From: Liopterus haemorrhoidalis
Lineage: Eukaryota; Arthropoda; Insecta; Coleoptera; Dytiscidae
DNA length: 64,000 nt
Direction: 5' to 3'
Assembly (NCBI GenBank): GCA_963971575.1
Contig: OZ020624.1
Coordinates: 15,779,249-15,843,248 of the forward strand
The position numbers and the translations under genes were made by a program. The notes beneath the pieces were generated by a model. The model was not told the origin of the DNA. It saw only the letters and a list, made by a program, of their open reading frames with translations, and made no database searches. Position 1 is the first letter of the stretch. The number at the start of each line of letters is the position of its first letter. This document shows positions 7,545 to 19,303 of this stretch, one piece after another.

Positions 7545-10260
7545 AAAAAATTGTATTTGAATAAAAGATTTGTCTTCTTATTTCCAACAACATTTATAAT
7601 ACATTTTTTACTGTAAAGTTAATAATAAGGGAGTTAACTAAATTTTAACCAAAAAATTGTTTTCCCGCCATAACTCTTTAAATATTTATCCAGTCAAAAA
7701 TTTGTATTGAGATAAAAGATTTGTCTTCTTATTTCCAACAACATTTAGTATACGTTTTTTACTGTAAAGTTAATAATAAGGGAGTTAACTAAATTTTAAC
7801 CACAAAATAGTTTTCCCGCCATAACTCTTTAAATATTTATCCAGTCAAAAATTTGTATTTGGATAAAAGATTTGTCTTCTTATTTCCAACAACATTCACA
7901 TACGTTTTTTACTGTAAAGTTAATAATAAGGGAGTTAACTAAATTTTAACCACAAAATTGTTTTCCCGCCATAACTCTTAAAATATTTATCCAATCAAAA
8001 AATTGTATTTGAATAAAAGATTTGTCTTCTTATTTCCAAGAACATTTATAATACATTTTTTACTGTAAAGTTAATAATAAGGGAGTTAACTAAATTTTAA
8101 CCAAAAAATTGTTTTCCCGCCATAACTCTTTAAATATTTATACAGTCAAAAATTTGTATTGAGATAAAAGATTTGTCTTCTTATTTCCAACAACATTTAG
8201 TATACATTTTTTACTGTAAAGTTAATAATAAGGGAGTTAACTAAATTTTAACCTCAAAGTTGTTTTCCCGCCATAACTCTTTAAATATTTATCCAATCAA
8301 AAAATTGTATTTGGATAAAAGATTTGTCTTCTTATTTCCAACAAAATTTATAATACATTTTTTACTGTAAAGTTAATAATAAGGGAGTTAACTAAATTTT
8401 AACCAAAAAATTGTTTTCCCGCCATAACTCTTTAAATATTTATCCAGTCAAAAATTTGTATTGAGATAAAAGATTTGTCTTCTTATTTCCAACAACATTT
8501 AGTATACGTTTTTTACTGTAAAGTTAATAATAAGGGAGTTAACTAAATTTTAACCACAAAATAGTTTTCCCGCCATAACTCTTTAAATATTTATCCAGTC
8601 AAAAATTTGTATTTGGATAAAAGATTTGTCTTCTTATTTCCAACAACATTCACATACGTTTTTTACTGTAAAGTTAATAATAAGGGAGTTAACTAAATTT
8701 TAACCACAAAATTGTTTTCCCGCCATAACTCTTAAAATATTTATCCAATCAAAAAATTGTATTTGAATAAAAGATTTGTCTTCTTATTTCCAACAACATT
8801 TATAATACATTTTTTACTGTAAAGTTAATAATAAGGGAGTTAACTAAATTTTAACCAAAAAATTGTTTTCCCGCCATAACTCTTTAAATATTTATACAGT
8901 CAAAAATTTGTATTGAGATAAAAGATTTGTCTTCTTATTTCCAACAACATTTAGTATACATTTTTTACTGTAAAGTTAATAATAAGGGAGTTAACTAAAT
9001 TTTAACCTCAAAGTTGTTTTCCCGCCATAACTCTTTAAATATTTATCCAATCAAAAAATTGTATTTGGATAAAAGATTTGTCTTCTTATTTCCAACAACA
9101 TTTATAATACATTTTTTACTGTAAAGTTAATAATAAGGGAGTTAACTAAATTTTAACCAAAAAATTGTTTTCCCGCCATAACTCTTTAAATATTTATCCA
9201 GTCAAAAATTTGTATTGAGATAAAAGATTTGTCTTCTTATTTCCAACAACATTTATTATACGTTTTTTACTGTAAAGTTAATAATAAGGGAGTTAACTAA
9301 ATTTTAACCACAAAATAGTTTTCCCGCCATAACTCTTTAAATATTTATCCAGTCAAAAATTTGTATTTGGATAAAAGATTTGTCTTCTTATTTCCAATAA
9401 CATTTACCATACGTTTTTTACTGTAAAGTTAATAATAAGGGAGTTAACTAAATTTTAACCACAAAATTGTTTTCCCGCCATAACTCTTAAAATATTTATC
9501 CAATCAAAAAATTGTATTTGAATAAAAGATTTGTCTTCTTATTTCCAACAACATTTAGTATACGTTTTTTACTGTAAAGTTAATAATAAGGGAGTTAACT
9601 AAATTTTAACCACAAATAAGTTTTCCCGCCATAACTCTTTAAATATTTATCCAGTCAAAAATTTGTATTTGGATAAAAGGTTTGTCTTCTTATTTCCAAC
9701 AACATTTACCATACATTTTTTACTGTAAAGTTAATAATAAGGGAGTAAACTAAATTTTAACCACAAAATTGTTTTCCCGCCATAACTCTTAAAATATTTA
9801 TCCAATCAAAAAATTGTATTTGAATAAAAGATTTGTCTTCTTATTTCCAACAACATTTGGTATACGTTTTTTACTGTAAAGTTAATAATAAGGGAGTTAA
9901 CTAAATTTTAACCACAAAATAGTTTTCCCTCCATAACTCTTAAAATATTTATCCAATCAAAAAATTGTATTTAGATAAAAGATTTGTCTTCTTATTTCCA
10001 ACAACATTTTTAATACATTTTTTACTGTAAAGTTAATAATAAGGGAGTTAACTAAATTTTAACCACAAAATAGTTTTCCCGCCATAACTCTTTAAATATT
10101 TATCCAGTCAAAAATTTGTATTTGGATAAAAGATTTGTCTTCTTATTTCCAACAACATTTACCCCACGTTTTTTACTGTAAAGTTAATAATAAGGGAGTT
10201 AACTAAATTTTAACCACAAAATTGTTTTCCCGCCATAACTCTTAAAATATTTATCCAATC
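7545..10260 (+). repeat. 18-mer module beta, first occurrence (2716 bp)
   Basis: Order: A B C D E F B C D2 E F B2 G O I H2 J K. Length is 18 x 151 minus two for the two 150-bp C monomers. The same order recurs at 32430, 43294 and 59142, each time also 2716 bp, and with one monomer fewer at 49482. The first 18 monomers of HOR alpha follow the same plan, but with H in place of O at position 14. Here F has a private 'caacaaaattta' (about 8340) in place of 'caacaacattta'. I of this copy carries 'gagtaaac'. Confidence 0.93.
9506..9656 (+). repeat. Monomer type O, example
   Basis: Head 'ttgaat', box 'tagtatacgt', tail 'acaaataag' (where others have 'acaaaatag'), 'ctttaaat', 'cagtc'. It precedes I in every copy (about 6.6, 9.5, 34.4, 45.3, 51.3, 56.6 and 61.1 kb). 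It replaces H in the beta modules. Confidence 0.92.
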
Positions 10261-10400
10261 AAAAAATTGTATTTGAATAAAAGATTTGTCTTCTTATTTC
10301 CAACAACATTTTTTACTGTAAAGTTAATAATAAGGGAGTTAACTAAATTTTAACCAAAAAATTGTTTTCCCGCCATAACTCTTTAAATATTTATCCAGTC
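10261..10400 (+). repeat. Type A monomer with 11-bp deletion (140 bp)
   Basis: The anchor at 10283 is followed by the next at 10423, 140 bp on. A normal A has 'acatttataatacattt' in the variable box; here one 'acattt' runs straight into 'ttt'. The lost 11 bases lie between two 'acattt' direct repeats, as expected of replication slippage or short-homology repair. Confidence 0.93.
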
Positions 10401-10702
10401 AAAAATTTGTATTGAGATAAAAGATTTGTCTTCTTATTTCCAACAACATTTACTATACGTTTTTTACTGTAAAGTTAATAATAAGGGAGTTAACTAAATT
10501 TTAACCACAAAATAGTTTTCCCGCCATAACTCTTTAAATATTTATCCAGTCAAAAATTTGTATTGGGATAAAAGATTTGTCTTCTTATTTCCAACAACAT
10601 TTACTCCACGTTTTTTACTGTAAAGTTAATAATAAGGGAGTTAACTAAATTTTAACCACAAAATTGTTTTCCCGCCATAACTCTTAAAATATTTATCCAA
10701 TC
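10261..10702 (+). repeat. Three linker monomers: shortened A, odd B, K2
   Basis: Three monomers separate beta from the second alpha copy. The first (10261-10400) is type A with an 11-bp deletion. The second (10401-10551) is B-like but has 'tactatacgt' in the variable box. The third (10552-10702) has the unusual head 'tgggat' and box 'tactccacgt'; a nearly identical K2 closes alpha copy 2 at 14928-15078, with 'taccccacgt'. Its head looks like a fusion of the B head 'tgagat' and the K head 'ttggat'. Confidence 0.88.
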
Positions 10703-13700
10703 AAAAAATTGTATTTGAATAAAAGATTTGTCTTCTTATTTCCAACAACATTTATAATACATTTTTTACTGTAAAGTTAATAATAAGGGAGTTAACTAAA
10801 TTTTAACCAAAAAATTGTTTTCCCGCCATAACTCTTTAAATATTTATCCAGTCAAAAATTTGTATTGAGATAAAAGATTTGTCTTCTTATTTCCAACAAC
10901 ATTTAGTATACGTTTTTTACTGTAAAGTTAATAATAAGGGAGTTAACTAAATTTTAACCACAAAATAGTTTTCCCGCCATAACTCTTTAAATATTTATCC
11001 AGTCAAAAATTTGTATTTGGATAAAAGATTTGTCTTCTTATTTCCAACAACATTCACATACGTTTTTTACTGTAAAGTTAATAATAAGGGAGTTAACTAA
11101 ATTTTAACCACAAAATTGTTTTCCCGCCATAACTCTTAAAATATTTATCCAATCAAAAAATTGTATTTGAATAAAAGATTTGTCTTCTTATTTCCAAGAA
11201 CATTTATAATACATTTTTTACTGTAAAGTTAATAATAAGGGAGTTAACTAAATTTTAACCAAAAAATTGTTTTCCCGCCATAACTCTTTAAATATTTATA
11301 CAGTCAAAAATTTGTATTGAGATAAAAGATTTGTCTTCTTATTTCCAACAACATTTAGTATACATTTTTTACTGTAAAGTTAATAATAAGGGAGTTAACT
11401 AAATTTTTACCTCAAAGTTGTTTTCCCGCCATAACTCTTTAAATATTTATCCAATCAAAAAATTGTATTTGGATAAAAGATTTGTCTTCTTATTTCCAAC
11501 AACATTTATAATACATTTTTTACTGTAAAGTTAATAATAAGGGAGTTAACTAAATTTTAACCAAAAAATTGTTTTCCCGCCATAACTCTTTAAATATTTA
11601 TCCAGTCAAAAATTTGTATTGAGATAAAAGATTTGTCTTCTTATTTCCAACAACATTTAGTATACGTTTTTTACTGTAAAGTTAATAATAAGGGAGTTAA
11701 CTAAATTTTAACCACAAAATAGTTTTCCCGCCATAACTCTTTAAATATTTATCCAGTCAAAAATTTGTATTTGGATAAAAGATTTGTCTTCTTATTTCCA
11801 ACAACATTCACATACGTTTTTTACTGTAAAGTTAATAATAAGGGAGTTAACTAAATTTTAACCACAAAATTGTTTTCCCGCCATAACTCTTAAAATATTT
11901 ATCCAATCAAAAAATTGTATTTGAATAAAAGATTTGTCTTCTTATTTCCAACAACATTTATAATACATTTTTTACTGTAAAGTTAATAATAAGGGAGTTA
12001 ACTAAATTTTAACCAAAAAATTGTTTTCCCGCCATAACTCTTTAAATATTTATACAGTCAAAAATTTGTATTGAGATAAAAGATTTGTCTTCTTATTTCC
12101 AACAACATTTAGTATACATTTTTTACTGTAAAGTTAATAATAAGGGAGTTAACTAAATTTTAACCTCAAAGTTGTTTTCCCGCCATAACTCTTTAAATAT
12201 TTATCCAATCAAAAAATTGTATTTGGATAAAAGATTTGTCTTCTTATTTCCAACAACATTTATAATACATTTTTTACTGTAAAGTTAATAATAAGGGAGT
12301 TAACTAAATTTTAACCAAAAAATTGTTTTCCCGCCATAACTCTTTAAATATTTATCCAGTCAAAAATTTGTATTGAGATAAAAGACTTGTCTTCTTATTT
12401 CCAACAACATTTATTATACGTTTTTTACTGTAAAGTTAATAATAAGGGAGTTAACTAAATTTTAACCACAAAATAGTTTTCCCGCCATAACTCTTTAAAT
12501 ATTTATCCAGTCAAAAATTTGTATTTGGATAAAAGATTTGTCTTCTTATTTCCAATAACATTTACCATACGTTTTTTACTGTAAAGTTAATAATAAGGGA
12601 GTTAACTAAATTTTAACCACAAAATTGTTTTCCCGCCATAACTCTTAAAATATTTATCCAATCAAAAAATTGTATTTGAATAAAAGATTTGTCTTCTTAT
12701 TTCCAACAACATTTGGTATACGTTTTTTACTGTAAAGTTAATAATAATGGAGTTAACTAAATTTTAACCACAAAATAGTTTTCCCTCCATAACTCTTAAA
12801 ATATTTATCCAGTCAAAAATTTGTATTTGGATAAAAGGTTTGTCTTCTTATTTCCAACAACATTTACCATACATTTTTTACTGTAAAGTTAATAATAAGG
12901 GAGTAAACTAAATTTTAACCACAAAATTGTTTTCCCGCCATAACTCTTAAAATATTTATCCAATCAAAAAATTGTATTTGAATAAAAGATTTGTCTTCTT
13001 ATTTCCAACAACATTTGGTATACGTTTTTTACTGTAAAGTTAATAATAATGGAGTTAACTAAATTTTAACCACAAAATAGTTTTCCCTCCATAACTCTTA
13101 AAATATTTATCCAATCAAAAAATTGTATTTAGATAAAAGATTTGTCTTCTTATTTCCAACAACATTTTTAATACATTTTTTACTGTAAAGTTAATAATAA
13201 GGGAGTTAACTAAATTTTAACCACAAAATAGTTTTCCCGCCATAACTCTTTAAATATTTATCCAGTCAAAAATTTGTATTTGGATAAAAGATTTGTCTTC
13301 TTATTTCCAACAACATTTACCCCACGTTTTTTACTGTAAAGTTAATAATAAGGGAGTTAACTAAATTTTAACCACAAAATTGTTTTCCCGCCATAACTCT
13401 TAAAATATTTATCCAATCAAAAAATTGTATTTGAATAAAAGATTTGTCTTCTTATTTCCAACAACATTTATAATACATTTTTTACTGTAAAGTTAATAAT
13501 AAGGGAGTTAACTAAATTTTAACCAAAAAATTGTTTTCCCGCCATAACTCTTTAAATATTTATCCAGTCAAAAATTTGTATTGAGATAAAAGATTTGTCT
13601 TCTTATTTCCAACAACATTTAGTATACGTTTTTTACTGTAAAGTTAATAATAAGGGAGTTAACTAAATTTTAACCACAAAATAGTTTTCCCGCCATAACT

Positions 13701-15078
13701 CTTTAAATATTTATCCAGTCAAAAATTCGTATTTGGATAAAAGATTTGTCTTCTTATTTCCAACAACATTTACCATACATTTTTTACTGTAAAGTTAATA
13801 ATAAGGGAGTTAACTAAATTTTAACCACAAAATAGTTTTCCCGCCATAACTCTTTAAATATTTATCCAGTCAAAAATTTGTATTTGGATAAAAGATTTGT
13901 CTTCTTATTTCCAATAACATTTACCATACGTTTTTTACTGTAAAGTTAATAATAAGGGAGTAAACTAAATTTTAACCACAAAATTGTTTTCCCGCCATAA
14001 CTCTTAAAATATTTATCCAATCAAAAAATTGTATTTGAATAAAAGATTTGTCTTCTTATTTCCAACAACATTTGGTATACGTTTTTTACTGTAAAGTTAA
14101 TAATAAGGGAGTTAACTAAATTTTAACCACAAAATAGTTTTCCCTCCATAACTCTTAAAATATTTATCCAATCAAAAAATTGTATTTAGATAAAAGATTT
14201 GTCTTCTTATTTCCAACAACATTTTTAATACATTTTTTACTGTAAAGTTAATAATAAGGGAGTTAACTAAATTTTAACCACAAAATAGTTTTCCCGCCAT
14301 AACTCTTTAAATATTTATCCAGTCAAAAATTTGTATTTGGATAAAAGATTTGTCTTCTTATTTCCAACAACATTTACCCCACGTTTTTTACTGTAAAGTT
14401 AATAATAAGGGAGTTAACTAAATTTTAACCACAAAATTGTTTTCCCGCCATAACTCTTAAAATATTTATCCAATCAAAAAATTGTATTTGAATAAAAGAT
14501 TTGTCTTCTTATTTCCAACAACATTTATAATACATTTTTTACTGTAAAGTTAATAATAAGGGAGTTAACTAAATTTTAACCAAAAAATTGTTTTCCCGCC
14601 ATAACTCTTTAAATATTTATCCAGTCAAAAATTTGTATTGAGATAAAAGATTTGTCTTCTTATTTCCAACAACATTTAGTATACGTTTTTTACTGTAAAG
14701 TTAATAATAAGGGAGTTAACTAAATTTTAACCACAAAATAGTTTTTCCGCCATAACTCTTTAAATATTTATCCAGTCAAAAATTTGTATTTGGATAAAAG
14801 ATTTGTCTTCTGATTTCCAACAACATTCACATACGTTTTTTACTGTAAAGTTAATAATAAGGGAGTTAACTAAATTTTAACCACAAAATAGTTTTCCCGC
14901 CATAACTCTTTAAATATTTATCCAGTCAAAAATTTGTATTGGGATAAAAGATTTGTCTTCTTATTTCCAACAACATTTACCCCACGTTTTTTACTGTAAA
15001 GTTAATAATAAGGGAGTTAACTAAATTTTAACCACAAAATTGTTTTCCCGCCATAACTCTTAAAATATTTATCCAATC
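10703..15078 (+). repeat. HOR alpha, copy 2 (complete 29-mer, 4376 bp)
   Basis: Order: A B C D E F B C D2 E F B2 G H I H J K A B L G2 H2 J K A B C K2. Length is 29 x 151 minus three for three 150-bp C monomers. The 'acttg' mark (12385) and the 'attcg' mark (about 13726) lie exactly 4376 bp before their partners in copy 3. The last C has a B-type tail ('acaaaatag', 'ctttaaat', 'cagtc') in place of its usual tail, and leads into K2 with the fused head 'tgggat'. These changes make the link to copy 3 and suggest the unit was closed by recombination between non-equivalent monomers. Confidence 0.95.
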
Positions 15079-18000
15079 AAAAAATTGTATTTGAATAAAA
15101 GATTTGTCTTCTTATTTCCAACAACATTTATAATACATTTTTTACTGTAAAGTTAATAATAAGGGAGTTAACTAAATTTTAACCAAAAAATTGTTTTCCC
15201 GCCATAACTCTTTAAATATTTATCCAGTCAAAAATTTGTATTGAGATAAAAGATTTGTCTTCTTATTTCCAACAACATTTAGTATACGTTTTTTACTGTA
15301 AAGTTAATAATAAGGGAGTTAACTAAATTTTAACCACAAAATAGTTTTCCCGCCATAACTCTTTAAATATTTATCCAGTCAAAAATTTGTATTTGGATAA
15401 AAGATTTGTCTTCTTATTTCCAACAACATTCACATACGTTTTTTACTGTAAAGTTAATAATAAGGGAGTTAACTAAATTTTAACCACAAAATTGTTTTCC
15501 CGCCATAACTCTTAAAATATTTATCCAATCAAAAAATTGTATTTGAATAAAAGATTTGTCTTCTTATTTCCAAGAACATTTATAATACATTTTTTACTGT
15601 AAAGTTAATAATAAGGGAGTTAACTAAATTTTAACCAAAAAATTGTTTTCCCGCCATAACTCTTTAAATATTTATACAGTCAAAAATTTGTATTGAGATA
15701 AAAGATTTGTCTTCTTATTTCCAACAACATTTAGTATACATTTTTTACTGTAAAGTTAATAATAAGGGAGTTAACTAAATTTTTACCTCAAAGTTGTTTT
15801 CCCGCCATAACTCTTTAAATATTTATCCAATCAAAAAATTGTATTTGGATAAAAGATTTGTCTTCTTATTTCCAACAACATTTATAATACATTTTTTACT
15901 GTAAAGTTAATAATAAGGGAGTTAACTAAATTTTAACCAAAAAATTGTTTTCCCGCCATAACTCTTTAAATATTTATCCAGTCAAAAATTTGTATTGAGA
16001 TAAAAGATTTGTCTTCTTATTTCCAACAACATTTAGTATACGTTTTTTACTGTAAAGTTAATAATAAGGGAGTTAACTAAATTTTAACCACAAAATAGTT
16101 TTCCCGCCATAACTCTTTAAATATTTATCCAGTCAAAAATTTGTATTTGGATAAAAGATTTGTCTTCTTATTTCCAACAACATTCACATACGTTTTTTAC
16201 TGTAAAGTTAATAATAAGGGAGTTAACTAAATTTTAACCACAAAATTGTTTTCCCGCCATAACTCTTAAAATATTTATCCAATCAAAAAATTGTATTTGA
16301 ATAAAAGATTTGTCTTCTTATTTCCAACAACATTTATAATACATTTTTTACTGTAAAGTTAATAATAAGGGAGTTAACTAAATTTTAACCAAAAAATTGT
16401 TTTCCCGCCATAACTCTTTAAATATTTATACAGTCAAAAATTTGTATTGAGATAAAAGATTTGTCTTCTTATTTCCAACAACATTTAGTATACATTTTTT
16501 ACTGTAAAGTTAATAATAAGGGAGTTAACTAAATTTTAACCTCAAAGTTGTTTTCCCGCCATAACTCTTTAAATATTTATCCAATCAAAAAATTGTATTT
16601 GGATAAAAGATTTGTCTTCTTATTTCCAACAACATTTATAATACATTTTTTACTGTAAAGTTAATAATAAGGGAGTTAACTAAATTTTAACCAAAAAATT
16701 GTTTTCCCGCCATAACTCTTTAAATATTTATCCAGTCAAAAATTTGTATTGAGATAAAAGACTTGTCTTCTTATTTCCAACAACATTTATTATACGTTTT
16801 TTACTGTAAAGTTAATAATAAGGGAGTTAACTAAATTTTAACCACAAAATAGTTTTCCCGCCATAACTCTTTAAATATTTATCCAGTCAAAAATTTGTAT
16901 TTGGATAAAAGATTTGTCTTCTTATTTCCAATAACATTTACCATACGTTTTTTACTGTAAAGTTAATAATAAGGGAGTTAACTAAATTTTAACCACAAAA
17001 TTGTTTTCCCGCCATAACTCTTAAAATATTTATCCAATCAAAAAATTGTATTTGAATAAAAGATTTGTCTTCTTATTTCCAACAACATTTGGTATACGTT
17101 TTTTACTGTAAAGTTAATAATAATGGAGTTAACTAAATTTTAACCACAAAATAGTTTTCCCTCCATAACTCTTAAAATATTTATCCAGTCAAAAATTTGT
17201 ATTTGGATAAAAGGTTTGTCTTCTTATTTCCAACAACATTTACCATACATTTTTTACTGTAAAGTTAATAATAAGGGAGTAAACTAAATTTTAACCACAA
17301 AATTGTTTTCCCGCCATAACTCTTAAAATATTTATCCAATCAAAAAATTGTATTTGAATAAAAGATTTGTCTTCTTATTTCCAACAACATTTGGTATACG
17401 TTTTTTACTGTAAAGTTAATAATAATGGAGTTAACTAAATTTTAACCACAAAATAGTTTTCCCTCCATAACTCTTAAAATATTTATCCAATCAAAAAATT
17501 GTATTTAGATAAAAGATTTGTCTTCTTATTTCCAACAACATTTTTAATACATTTTTTACTGTAAAGTTAATAATAAGGGAGTTAACTAAATTTTAACCAC
17601 AAAATAGTTTTCCCGCCATAACTCTTTAAATATTTATCCAGTCAAAAATTTGTATTTGGATAAAAGATTTGTCTTCTTATTTCCAACAACATTTACCCCA
17701 CGTTTTTTACTGTAAAGTTAATAATAAGGGAGTTAACTAAATTTTAACCACAAAATTGTTTTCCCGCCATAACTCTTAAAATATTTATCCAATCAAAAAA
17801 TTGTATTTGAATAAAAGATTTGTCTTCTTATTTCCAACAACATTTATAATACATTTTTTACTGTAAAGTTAATAATAAGGGAGTTAACTAAATTTTAACC
17901 AAAAAATTGTTTTCCCGCCATAACTCTTTAAATATTTATCCAGTCAAAAATTTGTATTGAGATAAAAGATTTGTCTTCTTATTTCCAACAACATTTAGTA

Positions 18001-19303
18001 TACGTTTTTTACTGTAAAGTTAATAATAAGGGAGTTAACTAAATTTTAACCACAAAATAGTTTTCCCGCCATAACTCTTTAAATATTTATCCAGTCAAAA
18101 ATTCGTATTTGGATAAAAGATTTGTCTTCTTATTTCCAACAACATTTACCATACATTTTTTACTGTAAAGTTAATAATAAGGGAGTTAACTAAATTTTAA
18201 CCACAAAATAGTTTTCCCGCCATAACTCTTTAAATATTTATCCAGTCAAAAATTTGTATTTGGATAAAAGATTTGTCTTCTTATTTCCAATAACATTTAC
18301 CATACGTTTTTTACTGTAAAGTTAATAATAAGGGAGTAAACTAAATTTTAACCACAAAATTGTTTTCCCGCCATAACTCTTAAAATATTTATCCAATCAA
18401 AAAATTGTATTTGAATAAAAGATTTGTCTTCTTATTTCCAACAACATTTGGTATACGTTTTTTACTGTAAAGTTAATAATAAGGGAGTTAACTAAATTTT
18501 AACCACAAAATAGTTTTCCCTCCATAACTCTTAAAATATTTATCCAATCAAAAAATTGTATTTAGATAAAAGATTTGTCTTCTTATTTCCAACAACATTT
18601 TTAATACATTTTTTACTGTAAAGTTAATAATAAGGGAGTTAACTAAATTTTAACCACAAAATAGTTTTCCCGCCATAACTCTTTAAATATTTATCCAGTC
18701 AAAAATTTGTATTTGGATAAAAGATTTGTCTTCTTATTTCCAACAACATTTACCCCACGTTTTTTACTGTAAAGTTAATAATAAGGGAGTTAACTAAATT
18801 TTAACCACAAAATTGTTTTCCCGCCATAACTCTTAAAATATTTATCCAATCAAAAAATTGTATTTGAATAAAAGATTTGTCTTCTTATTTCCAACAACAT
18901 TTATAATACATTTTTTACTGTAAAGTTAATAATAAGGGAGTTAACTAAATTTTAACCAAAAAATTGTTTTCCCGCCATAACTCTTTAAATATTTATCCAG
19001 TCAAAAATTTGTATTGAGATAAAAGATTTGTCTTCTTATTTCCAACAACATTTAGTATACGTTTTTTACTGTAAAGTTAATAATAAGGGAGTTAACTAAA
19101 TTTTAACCACAAAATAGTTTTTCCGCCATAACTCTTTAAATATTTATCCAGTCAAAAATTTGTATTTGGATAAAAGATTTGTCTTCTGATTTCCAACAAC
19201 ATTCACATACGTTTTTTACTGTAAAGTTAATAATAAGGGAGTTAACTAAATTTTAACCACAAAATTGTTTTCCCGCCATAACTCTTAAAATATTTATCCA
19301 ATC
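15079..19303 (+). repeat. HOR alpha, copy 3 (28 of 29 monomers)
   Basis: Same order and same rare markers as copies 1 and 2: 'aagaac' D (about 15570), 'tttttacctc' E (about 15780), 'acttg' B2 (16761), two 'aatggag' H, 'attcg' L (18101), 'tttttccgcc' B (about 19119) and 'cttctgattt' C (about 19184). It ends without K2 and runs into D2 B C, as copy 1 does. Copies 1 and 3 are thus joined to the same downstream block, and positions 1 to about 6.6 kb are repeated as a unit from 15.08 kb. Confidence 0.95.
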
